Positions 1 through 6,236 of a DNA stretch of 14,125 nucleotides are shown here, in pieces. This DNA is from Dehalococcoidia bacterium UBA2160 (GTDB taxonomy: Bacteria > Chloroflexota > Dehalococcoidia > Lucifugimonadales > UBA1123): the NCBI GenBank assembly GCA_002328865.1, contig DCWO01000080.1, forward strand, positions 1 to 14,125. Direction: 5' to 3'. The notes under the pieces are model-generated. The model searched no databases. It was not told the origin of the DNA and saw nothing but the letters and a program-made list of their open reading frames with translations. The stretch's first letter is position 1. Each line of letters opens with the position of its first letter. The position numbers were made by a program, and so were the translations under genes.

Positions 1-160
1 GATGGTTTCAAACCCTCCCGCCGCGCGATCCATCACGAACCACGTAGCGATCAAGCGCAACAACATACGTTGGTCGGCAATAACATACGTGGATAGGCGC
101 AAAACCCTCGAGCGGGTTTAAAACCCGCCCCTACAGGGCCCTACAACCGTCGGTGGGCGC
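1..160. repeat. Intergenic palindromic and direct repeat cluster
   Basis: This gene-free edge is built of short repeated pieces. GCGGGTTT (112-119) and AAACCCGC (121-128) form a perfect 8-bp inverted repeat around one base. A second AAACCC at 102-107 can pair with the same GGGTTT, so two hairpins compete. A related module, GGTTT-c-AAACC followed by ctcccg, sits at 4-18. The nonamer AACATACGT occurs at 62-70 and again at 82-90. Such gggttt/aaaccc-gcccctac modules are familiar between genes in some Chloroflexota; that link is from memory. The hairpin lies downstream of recJ and might help end its transcript, but there is no clean U-run after it. Confidence 0.55.
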
Positions 161-1843
161 CTACCTGTCCGCGGGCCTCAAATCCTCAATGACCAGTTGA
201 ATGTTCGTGCGCCCTTGCCAGGTGTTGTGCTCCATGCCGTAGGCGATGTCGACGCCGCCCCATACCGATTCGAGCTGGTCGCCTTGGCCGAACGCGATCG
301 CATCCCAGGCCGATCCGGCGTCACCGAGCTTCAGTTTCAGGTGCCGGCCTCGTCCGACTGCTCGCGCGTCCACCACTTGCAGGTTCCGGGCGACGAAGAC
401 GGGTGAAGGGTTCTCGGCGCCAAAGGGCGCGAGTTTACGGATGAACTGGAAGTTCCGCCCGGCGACCTCGGATGGGAGTGCGGCCATTTCGACGGTCAAT
501 TCCTGTCGAGGTTCCAATCCATCGACTTGGGATGCGGCCGCCTCCGTGAGTTTCCGCACGAGCTCTCGCATCTTGTCCGTGCGTATGGTGAACCCCGCCG
601 CGCGGGCGTGGCCGCCGAACTTGACGAACTCCTCGCCGGCCCCCGCGAGCGCGTCTACGATGTCGAACTCCGCGATGCTTCTGGCGCTGGCGCGACACTC
701 CTCCGAACCCACTTGCACCGCAACGGCAGGCCGGTAGTGCGCCTCGCACAGACGGCCCGCGATCAAGCCAAGGATGCCGGGTTTCCACGACTTGTCGCCA
801 ACGACGATGATGGGAGGAATGCCCGAGGGGTGCCGCGTGCTTAGCTGTTCGTCCGCTTCTTCGATGCCGAGCGCGGTCAGGGCTTGCCGCTCCCGGTTGC
901 ACCGCTCCAATTCCGCGGCCAGCGTATGAGCTCGCGAGTCGTCGTCAGTCGTCAGCAGTTCAAAGCTGGTCTCCGCGCTCCCAAGTCGTCCGGCCGCGTT
1001 GAGCCGGGGAATCAATCCAAACGAAAGCGAGGACGTGTCGATGGCGCCCATCGTCATTCCCGCCGCCTCCGCCAATGCGCGGATGCCTGGATTCGATGAC
1101 GAGTTGATTCGGGCCAAGCCCTCCATCACGAAGAACCGGTTCTCACCGGTCAGGGGACCGACGTCCGCGACCGTACCGAGCGCCACTAGTTCCAAGAGGT
1201 CGTCCGCGGGTTTGCCGCCAATCTCTTCGTGTATGGCCTGCACCAGTTTGTACGCCATGCCAACGCCGGTGAGCTCGGAATACGGGTAGGCAGAGTCATC
1301 CCGTTTGGGGTCGATCAACGCCACGGCAGTCGGAGGGTCGCCATGCAGCGCGTGGTGGTCTGTCACGATCGTGTCGATTCCGTAGCCGCGGGCGATCTGT
1401 ATTTCGTCCACCGCGGTAGCGCCGCAGTCGACGGTGATCAGCAGCGTCACGCCCCGGTCTCGGAGTTGCAGCAGCGCATCGGGATTCAAGCCGTGCCCTT
1501 CGTCCACCCGGTCCGGCAGGTACGGTGTTGCGTCGGCGCCCATGTCCCGAAGAGCTTTGACCATGAGCGCGGTTCCGGTGATGCCGTCCGTGTCGAAGTC
1601 GCCGAAGATGCCGATCATCTCTCCAGACTTCAGCGCGGCGGCGACCCTGCGAACCGCGACGCCCATGTCGGGAAGCAGGGCAGGGTCGTGGCTCGATCCC
1701 GAATCGACGTCTACGAGGTTGGCGGCGCCCTCGGAGGTCCTGACGCCGCGGTTGTATAGCAGTTGTGCCTGGACGCGGGACAATCCAAGTGTCGCCTCGA
1801 ACCCTTGTGGGGCGGGAGGCATGATCTTCCAATTCTTTGCCAT
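161..1843 (-). CDS. recJ: Single-stranded-DNA-specific exonuclease RecJ
   Basis: Predicted 5'-to-3' single-strand DNA exonuclease acting in the cytoplasm in RecF-type recombination and repair. In the 572-residue reading beginning at 1879, the DHH core shows GDFDTDG at residues 93-99 (metal motif I), DCG at 151-153, DHH at 174-176 and DPKR near 190. Next come LGTVADVGPLTGENR from 234 and PRLNAAGRLG at 291-300. The DHHA1 glycine motif GGHARAAG is at 422-429, and a C-terminal OB-like segment closes the protein. I prefer the ATG at 1843 (560 residues, MAKNWK...), because the 12 extra residues look unlike the family; neither start has a strong ribosome binding site. The length is normal for RecJ. 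The gene follows fabF on the same strand after a gap of about 225 bases with hairpins, so co-transcription is uncertain. Confidence 0.95.
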   Translation of the reverse strand: MAKNWKIMPPAPQGFEATLGLSRVQAQLLYNRGVRTSEGAANLVDVDSGSSHDPALLPDMGVAVRRVAAALKSGEMIGIFGDFDTDGITGTALMVKALRDMGADATPYLPDRVDEGHGLNPDALLQLRDRGVTLLITVDCGATAVDEIQIARGYGIDTIVTDHHALHGDPPTAVALIDPKRDDSAYPYSELTGVGMAYKLVQAIHEEIGGKPADDLLELVALGTVADVGPLTGENRFFVMEGLARINSSSNPGIRALAEAAGMTMGAIDTSSLSFGLIPRLNAAGRLGSAETSFELLTTDDDSRAHTLAAELERCNRERQALTALGIEEADEQLSTRHPSGIPPIIVVGDKSWKPGILGLIAGRLCEAHYRPAVAVQVGSEECRASARSIAEFDIVDALAGAGEEFVKFGGHARAAGFTIRTDKMRELVRKLTEAAASQVDGLEPRQELTVEMAALPSEVAGRNFQFIRKLAPFGAENPSPVFVARNLQVVDARAVGRGRHLKLKLGDAGSAWDAIAFGQGDQLESVWGGVDIAYGMEHNTWQGRTNIQLVIEDLRPADR

Positions 1844-1885
1844 GCACAAGATGTTATGACAGAGCGGTGTGCAGGGCAAACAACC

Positions 1886-2012
1886 GAGCAGCCTGCGACA
1901 TCCGCTGCTCTGGCGGTTTTTTGCCAGATGCGGTACGGCGAGGCAACTCTCAGGCGCTGCGATCAGAGAGACGATGCGCGCCTAAGGATTCCATCCAATT
2001 GCCGCTTGGATG
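1886..2012 (-). other. Structured leader/intergenic region between fabF and recJ
   Basis: Several inverted repeats lie in the gap upstream of recJ. TCTGGC (1909-1914) pairs with GCCAGA (1923-1928) around an 8-base T/A-rich loop. GAGCAG (1886-1891) pairs with CTGCTC (1905-1910), sharing two bases with the first stem, so the two hairpins exclude each other. CATCCA (1992-1997) pairs with TGGATG (2007-2012). In minus-strand RNA these would lie in the recJ leader or the fabF 3' region. There is no U-run in the right place for an intrinsic terminator of fabF. The role is unknown. Confidence 0.3.
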
Positions 2013-2068
2013 CCGCGCAGACCAAGCAACGGACGGATCTCGGGTGAATTGGCGACAGAGCTGGACGC

Positions 2069-3328
2069 CTACTCCACGTACTCCTGGAAGACGAGCGAGG
2101 CGTTGTGCCCCCCGAACCCGAAAGAGTTGCTCATCGCAGCCCCAACACGACTCTGCCGTGAGGAATTCGGTGTGTAATCGAGGTCGCAGTCAGGGTCGGA
2201 GTTTTCCAGATTCATCGTCGGCGGGATCTGCGACGTGGAGATTGCCATAGACGTCACTGCCGCTTCTATCGCGCCGCTGGCGCCCAGCAGGTGCCCGGTC
2301 ATCGACTTCGTCGAGCTGATCGGGATCTTGTATGCATCCTCGTCGAACACGGTCTTCACCGCCATCGTCTCGAACTTGTCGTTGAGCGGTGTGGACGTGC
2401 CGTGAGCGTTGATGTACTCGATGTCGCTGGGGTTCAGGTTGGCCTGTTTCAAGGCATTCTGCATAGCCCTGGCCGCGCCTTCGCCTTCGGGAGCGGGCTG
2501 AGTGATGTGGTATGCATCCGCGGTGGAGCCGTAGCCCACTAACTCGACGATGGGCCGGGCGCCCCGATTGATTGCGGAGTCGATTGTCTCCAGCACTAGG
2601 ACAGCGGCGCCTTCTCCCAGCACGAAGCCGTCTCGGTCCGCGTCGAACGGTCGTGACGCGTGCTCCGGGTCGTCGTTGCGCCGCGACAGCGCTTGACACG
2701 CGTTGAACCCCGCCACTCCGATTGGGCAGACGGCCGCTTCAGAACCGCCGGCCAACGCGATGTCGGAATCGCCTCTGCGGATGGCTTCGAATGCCATTCC
2801 TATAGTGTCCGCAGCACTGGAGCAAGCGGAAACTGTCGAATAGTTCGCGCCCTTCGCCCCGAGGAGCATGGATACCTGTCCAGACGCCATATCCGGCAGC
2901 ATCATGGGCACGAGGAATGGCGAGATGCGCCCGGGACCGCGGTCGTTCAACACCCCGACTTGTTGGGACAGCGTGATGATTCCGCCAATCCCGCTGGCTA
3001 TCATCACCGAAACGCGCTCGCAATTCTCGGGGGTTATCGTCACGTCGGCAGCGTCGACCGCCTCGAGAGTGGCGGCGGAGGCAAGTTGTACGAACCGGTC
3101 CATTCTTCGAGCCTGTTTGCGCCCAACGACGCCCTCGGGGTCGAAGTCTTTGACCTCCGCGGCGAACGTCGTCTGGTATCCCTCCGGATCGAAACTCGTG
3201 ATTGGTCCCATCCCGGACTCGCCGGCAAGCAACGCGGTCCAAGTTGAATCTCGGTCAAGCCCCAAGGGGCTGACGATGCCGATGCCCGTGACGACCACGC
3301 GGTTAAATGCCAAGATATCCGCTCCCAT
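2069..3328 (-). CDS. fabF: 3-ketoacyl-ACP synthase II (FabF)
   Basis: Condensing enzyme of type II fatty acid synthesis, extending acyl-ACP with malonyl-ACP in the cytoplasm. The 419-residue length is typical. The N-terminus reads RVVVTGIGIVSPLG at 10-23. The thiolase-fold Cys-His-His triad is complete: Cys169 in TVSACSSAAD, His309 in NAHGTSTPLND, and His346 in KSMTGHLLGASGA, where Lys341 is the conserved lysine. The C-terminal glycine-rich loop NSFGFGGHN spans 401-409. The ATG at 3328 has only a distant GGTGGGA. A TTG five codons later (3313) has GGAG nine bases upstream and could be the true start. No acpP, fabD or fabG lies beside it, so it is a stand-alone fab gene here. A polyketide-type KAS is less likely given the length and the absence of neighbouring polyketide genes. 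Confidence 0.95.
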   Translation of the reverse strand: MGADILAFNRVVVTGIGIVSPLGLDRDSTWTALLAGESGMGPITSFDPEGYQTTFAAEVKDFDPEGVVGRKQARRMDRFVQLASAATLEAVDAADVTITPENCERVSVMIASGIGGIITLSQQVGVLNDRGPGRISPFLVPMMLPDMASGQVSMLLGAKGANYSTVSACSSAADTIGMAFEAIRRGDSDIALAGGSEAAVCPIGVAGFNACQALSRRNDDPEHASRPFDADRDGFVLGEGAAVLVLETIDSAINRGARPIVELVGYGSTADAYHITQPAPEGEGAARAMQNALKQANLNPSDIEYINAHGTSTPLNDKFETMAVKTVFDEDAYKIPISSTKSMTGHLLGASGAIEAAVTSMAISTSQIPPTMNLENSDPDCDLDYTPNSSRQSRVGAAMSNSFGFGGHNASLVFQEYVE

Positions 3329-3411
3329 GAATGTCGTTCAATCCCACCCGACGGGTCCCCGATCTACAGGCGCAGGCGGAAGGCGGGTAAGGATGGATGT
3401 AAGATTACCGC

Positions 3412-3423
3412 AGTCGGCCGACT
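3412..3423. promoter_or_regulatory. 12-bp perfect palindrome just downstream of the fabF promoter
   Basis: AGTCGGCCGACT is its own reverse complement. On the minus strand it begins directly after the proposed -10 hexamer, so it would cover the transcription start. That is a usual place for a repressor site. No regulator gene is adjacent and the palindrome matches no operator I know, so the role is inferred. Confidence 0.35.
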
Positions 3424-3453
3424 TATGTAAATCAATCCAGCGCATGTCTGCAA
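3424..3453 (-). promoter_or_regulatory. Candidate sigma-70 promoter for fabF
   Basis: Read on the minus strand, TTGCAG (3448-3453) and TACATA (3424-3429) are separated by 18 bases, a fair -35/-10 pair. The start would fall near 3417, giving a leader of about 90 bases. Just ahead of the ribosome binding region that leader holds a small ACCCG-a-CGGGT hairpin (3346-3356). Confidence 0.4.
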
Positions 3454-3599
3454 GTCAAAAGTCTGCACCGGGGGCCCGTCAGGCGCATCGCGAACACCGT
3501 CCCCAATACGCTGAAAGTCCCTCCCTCCGACCAATATCGCGTTTGCGAGCGATCTTGCCGCGCCTGATCGGTGAACGGCGGCGGTTCAGTTCGTCACCG

Positions 3600-3660
3600 A
3601 CCTGGCCGCGTTGGGGCAAGCCTGTCCTCGCCCCGCGAAAATCGGGACGAGCGGGCAGCG
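3600..3660. repeat. Imperfect inverted repeat in the fabF-trxB gap
   Basis: CTCGCCCCG (3627-3635) and CGGGACGAG (3643-3651) pair with one mismatch around a 7-base loop. The preceding TTGGGGCAAGCCTGTC resembles GC-rich dispersed intergenic modules rather than coding sequence. The unit lies about 40-60 bases beyond the end of the downstream thioredoxin reductase gene, but it has no U-run for either strand. The rest of 3454-3688 shows no convincing gene. Confidence 0.35.
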
Positions 3661-3688
3661 GAACGCCGCATCGGACCTGCAGCGCCGG

Positions 3689-4903
3689 TTAGTCGCCCCG
3701 ATAGCCTCGAGAGCTTTGTAGGCGCTCCATGTAGTGCCGCACCATCATCGCTGCGGTGCTGCCCTCGCCCACGGCGCCAGTTATCTGCTTGGTGCTGCCC
3801 GCCCTGACATCGCCCGCGGCGTAGACGCCCGGGATGTTCGTCGAGAAATTCTCGCCGGTCTTGATAAAGTTCCACTGGTCGAGTTCAATCGAGTCGCCCA
3901 AAAAGCTGGTGTTCGGATCAAGTCCGATGAAGATGAACGCAGCCGCGGGATGGATCGCCTCTGTCTCGCCGCTCTTCATATCTTTGATAAGGACCGATTC
4001 CAACCGGTTTTGGCCTTTGAATTCCTGGACCGCCGTGCTCGTTCGTATCTCGATCTTGGGGTCCTCGGCCGCCTTGTCCTGCAGGATCTGGCTGGCGCCG
4101 AGGCGATCCATGAACTCGACGATCGTCACTTTGGTCGCAAACTTTGTGAGGAACAGGCCTTCTTCAACGCCACTGTTGCCACCGCCGACAACCAGCATCT
4201 CGCGATCCTTGTAGAATGGTCCGTCGCAGGTCGCGCAAAAGTGAATGCCCGCGCCGATCAGGTCTTCTTCACCTGGCAGGTTGAGCCGCCGGTATCGGCT
4301 TCCAGTGGCGATTATCACCGCGTCCGCGCAGTACTCGTCTCCCGTTTCAGTGGTGATTAGCTTGAAGTCCCCCTTCGCTTTCACGCTGGTAACCGATTGC
4401 GCGGGGAGTATCTCCACGCCGAAGCGTTCGGCATGCGCGCGCATCTGATCGGCCAACTGGCCGCCTGCGATTCCCCCCGGAAACCCGGGGTAGTTGTCGA
4501 TCCGCTCGGTGACGCCAGCCTGGCCGCCCACGCCGCTTCTCTCGATGATAAGCGTGTCCATGCCTTCACGGGCCGCGTACAACGCCGACGTCAAGCCAGC
4601 CGGCCCCCCGCCGATCACGATCAGGTTGTAATAACTGCGCTCCGCCTTGGGGTTGATGTTCAGCTTGCTTGCCAATTCCGCGTTAGACGGTTCCACCAGC
4701 AGCGAACCATCCTCGAACACGATTGTCGGGATGATCTGCTTGCCGTTGTTGATCTGTTGAACGTATTCACGCCCCGCGGGGTCTCCGTCAATGTCGACCC
4801 ATTTGAAAATGACGCGCTGTTCGCCCAGGAACTGCTTTGCCCTCTTGCAATCAGGGCACCACGGCGCTCCGTACACCGTGATGTTGGGTCCTGCGTTCGT
4901 CAT
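3689..4903 (-). CDS. Glutaredoxin-thioredoxin reductase fusion
   Basis: FAD-dependent pyridine-nucleotide disulfide oxidoreductase with its own N-terminal redox carrier, 404 residues. Residues 1-82 form a glutaredoxin/mycoredoxin-like domain with WCPDC (Cys16, Cys19) and cis-proline 59 in QIIPT. The thioredoxin reductase part has the FAD motif GGGPAG at 98-103, the redox pair CATC (Cys223, Cys226), the second dinucleotide motif GGGNSG at 240-245 and the C-terminal FAD motif AAGDVR at 362-367. The ATG at 4903 was chosen because GGAGG lies seven bases upstream; an earlier ATG at 4942 has none. The stretch after the second beta-strand (262-272, with Glu263) lacks the HRRxxxR signature that recognises NADPH in classical TrxB, so cofactor use may differ. 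Likely role: thiol homeostasis with electrons passed internally to the glutaredoxin domain. Confidence 0.9.
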   Translation of the reverse strand: MTNAGPNITVYGAPWCPDCKRAKQFLGEQRVIFKWVDIDGDPAGREYVQQINNGKQIIPTIVFEDGSLLVEPSNAELASKLNINPKAERSYYNLIVIGGGPAGLTSALYAAREGMDTLIIERSGVGGQAGVTERIDNYPGFPGGIAGGQLADQMRAHAERFGVEILPAQSVTSVKAKGDFKLITTETGDEYCADAVIIATGSRYRRLNLPGEEDLIGAGIHFCATCDGPFYKDREMLVVGGGNSGVEEGLFLTKFATKVTIVEFMDRLGASQILQDKAAEDPKIEIRTSTAVQEFKGQNRLESVLIKDMKSGETEAIHPAAAFIFIGLDPNTSFLGDSIELDQWNFIKTGENFSTNIPGVYAAGDVRAGSTKQITGAVGEGSTAAMMVRHYMERLQSSRGYRGD

Positions 4904-4910
4904 TGGGGTT

Positions 4911-4915
4911 CCTCC
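4911..4915 (-). promoter_or_regulatory. Ribosome binding site deciding the fusion-protein start
   Basis: GGAGG on the minus strand, seven bases before the ATG at 4903. It favours this start over the in-frame ATG 13 codons upstream, whose extra residues have no glutaredoxin similarity. Confidence 0.75.
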
Positions 4916-4954
4916 GTTTGCACTCGGTATGGGCGGGTACACAGCCGGTTAGAT

Positions 4955-4982
4955 GCATTGCAATCGCATTCGATTGCAATGC
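4955..4982. promoter_or_regulatory. Perfect 12+12 inverted repeat with 4-base centre
   Basis: GCATTGCAATCG (4955-4966) and CGATTGCAATGC (4971-4982) are exact reverse complements around CATT. The repeat sits 52 bases upstream of the fusion-protein start and 33 bases beyond the stop of the unknown gene ending at 5016. It could be an operator for the redox gene, or an RNA hairpin ending or protecting the cyclase-operon transcript. No U-run follows on the minus strand, so a classical intrinsic terminator is not supported. Confidence 0.6.
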
Positions 4983-5015
4983 GAGGTTCAACTGCGTTGG
5001 GCGACGGAGGGTCGG

Positions 5016-5516
5016 TCAGGGAGCGATTCCGCGGGTCGCAGCCCTGTAATACGCGAGGCCGAGCTCTCTTTTTGCCTGGGCTTCGTCCAACGGAACCCTG
5101 AGAGGCGCCCACTCGGACCGAGCTGCCGCGACGGCCAACGCCAACGCGCCTGAGCGCGGTTCGATCGAAAGCACGATCGAGATGTTCGAGTCGCTGCACC
5201 ATTCAAGCGCCCACGTGCATTGGTAAACCAACGCGGGTTCCGGACCGAAGCCCTCTGCGACATCGGCGCCCCGCGTCACTTCGATTCGGCCTTCACCGTT
5301 CAGGAGCCGCTCGTTCATCTGGTCGTACAATCCGCACAGCGTCTCGTCAAGATCGTCTGCTTGTGTCCAGAGCTGGCAGACCGCCTCAGCGTCGAGGGGA
5401 TCGTTTGGCAACTGAGTGCCCACGCGTCGAACGAATTCGAGCGCTTCATCGTGATATTCCACCAGGCTTTCAGCCCGCTCAATCCAGTCCATGCCGTCAT
5501 TGTTTGCTGATGTCAT
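5016..5516 (-). CDS. Uncharacterised 166-residue protein coupled to the cyclase
   Basis: I do not recognise this protein. It starts MTSANNDGMDW. The first half is acidic and probably helical (about residues 8-70). A middle part is richer in beta-like segments (GRIEVTRG, LVYQCTWALEW, ISIVLSIEP), and the end is a basic, alanine-rich helix. No signal peptide, membrane span or metal motif is visible. The ATG at 5516 overlaps the cyclase stop as ATGA, and GGAGG lies five bases upstream, so the pair is very likely translated from one message. The open frame continues 125 codons upstream, but that part is the shadow of the cyclase gene (arginine-rich, low complexity). The coupling suggests a function tied to the cyclase; this is inference. 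Confidence 0.75.
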   Translation of the reverse strand: MTSANNDGMDWIERAESLVEYHDEALEFVRRVGTQLPNDPLDAEAVCQLWTQADDLDETLCGLYDQMNERLLNGEGRIEVTRGADVAEGFGPEPALVYQCTWALEWCSDSNISIVLSIEPRSGALALAVAAARSEWAPLRVPLDEAQAKRELGLAYYRAATRGIAP

Positions 5517-6121
5517 GTGGCCTCCATGCCGTCGATCAATATTGCCCTCACCGGCGACCCCTCCGTTCCGATCAGCTTCAGAGGCAGGCAGGCCAAGAAG
5601 TGCATTCCGGCAGCGACGCCTGAGAGGTCCAGGTTTTCGATCAGCACCGTGCCCGCCCCCAACAATTCTTTGTGTGCCTCGAGTTCGTCGCTGTCCGGCG
5701 AGTCCACCGACAGACCGTCGAAACCGATCAAGCTCGGGGCGAATTCGACCAGCCACCGGCAGCCATCGGAGGACAGCCAGGTGTGAGGGTCGTCGGATCT
5801 TATCAGCAGCCGATTCGTCGGTCGCGTTGGGCGTGCTGTTGCCAAGGCGCGATAGTCGATAGGGCGACTGCCTGACACGTCCATGACCCACGCCGGCCCG
5901 ACCAGCGCGTCCATCCCGATGTCGTCGACGGATTTCCCGTCGCTAAATACGTGAGACGGCGCATCCATATGAGTTCCGGTGTGAGCGCTCAATGAGATTC
6001 GCGACAGCGTGTTCGGGTCCGCGGCCGCGACCGCCGAGAGAGTGTCGAACACGACGGGCGGGTCTCCCGGAAAGACTTGAGTTTCAGGCGACAGCGGCAT
6101 CGACATATCGACGATCTTCAT
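5513..6121 (-). CDS. Cyclase family protein, kynurenine formamidase-like metal hydrolase
   Basis: Member of the cyclase/KynB family, soluble metal-dependent amidohydrolases. From the ATG at 6121 it is 202 residues, close to KynB. The signature HTGTHMDAPSH gives His47, His51, Asp53 and His57. Downstream His150 (DELEAHKELL) and Glu162 (LIENLDLSG) match the positions of the remaining KynB active-site residues. VFPGDPP at 17-22 is also typical. So the catalytic set looks complete. The substrate is not clear: no kynureninase or tryptophan dioxygenase gene is adjacent, and the family also includes isatin hydrolases and other cyclic-amide or ester hydrolases. An upstream frame extension of 22 residues (from 6187) reads into the divergent promoter region and looks spurious. 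The gene heads a two-gene unit with the unknown protein ending at 5016. Confidence 0.88.
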   Translation of the reverse strand: MKIVDMSMPLSPETQVFPGDPPVVFDTLSAVAAADPNTLSRISLSAHTGTHMDAPSHVFSDGKSVDDIGMDALVGPAWVMDVSGSRPIDYRALATARPTRPTNRLLIRSDDPHTWLSSDGCRWLVEFAPSLIGFDGLSVDSPDSDELEAHKELLGAGTVLIENLDLSGVAAGMHFLACLPLKLIGTEGSPVRAILIDGMEAT

Positions 6122-6236
6122 TCGCACATCCGCCCACTGGTCCGATCCGAAATTCGGCCTATGATACCATGAATGGCGCGCCCGCAAACGTTATTTTCGT
6201 GCTCCGATGCACGCCGGTTTCCAATCGAGTGATGCC
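6122..6236. promoter_or_regulatory. Divergent intergenic region, cyclase / mtaB
   Basis: These 115 bases must hold the promoters of both flanking genes. A plus-strand TATGAT lies at 6160-6165 and a minus-strand TATCAT almost on top of it, next to the small palindrome CCGAAATTCGG. Neither has a good -35 at the right distance, so the assignment is weak. Confidence 0.3.

Noticed and set aside
246..737. 163-codon plus-strand open frame opposite recJ, and similar frames across 197-1859
   Set aside because: Serine/arginine/proline-rich shadows of recJ with no domain features.
1940..1975. Plus-strand AACTCTCAGGCG resembling the 3' end of a glycine riboswitch aptamer
   Set aside because: The paired 5' half and the conserved core are not visible upstream, and no plus-strand gene follows.
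5517..5891. 125-codon N-terminal extension of the unknown protein ending at 5016
   Set aside because: It lies wholly inside the cyclase gene in another frame, is arginine-rich and motif-free, and ATG 5516 has a perfect ribosome binding site.
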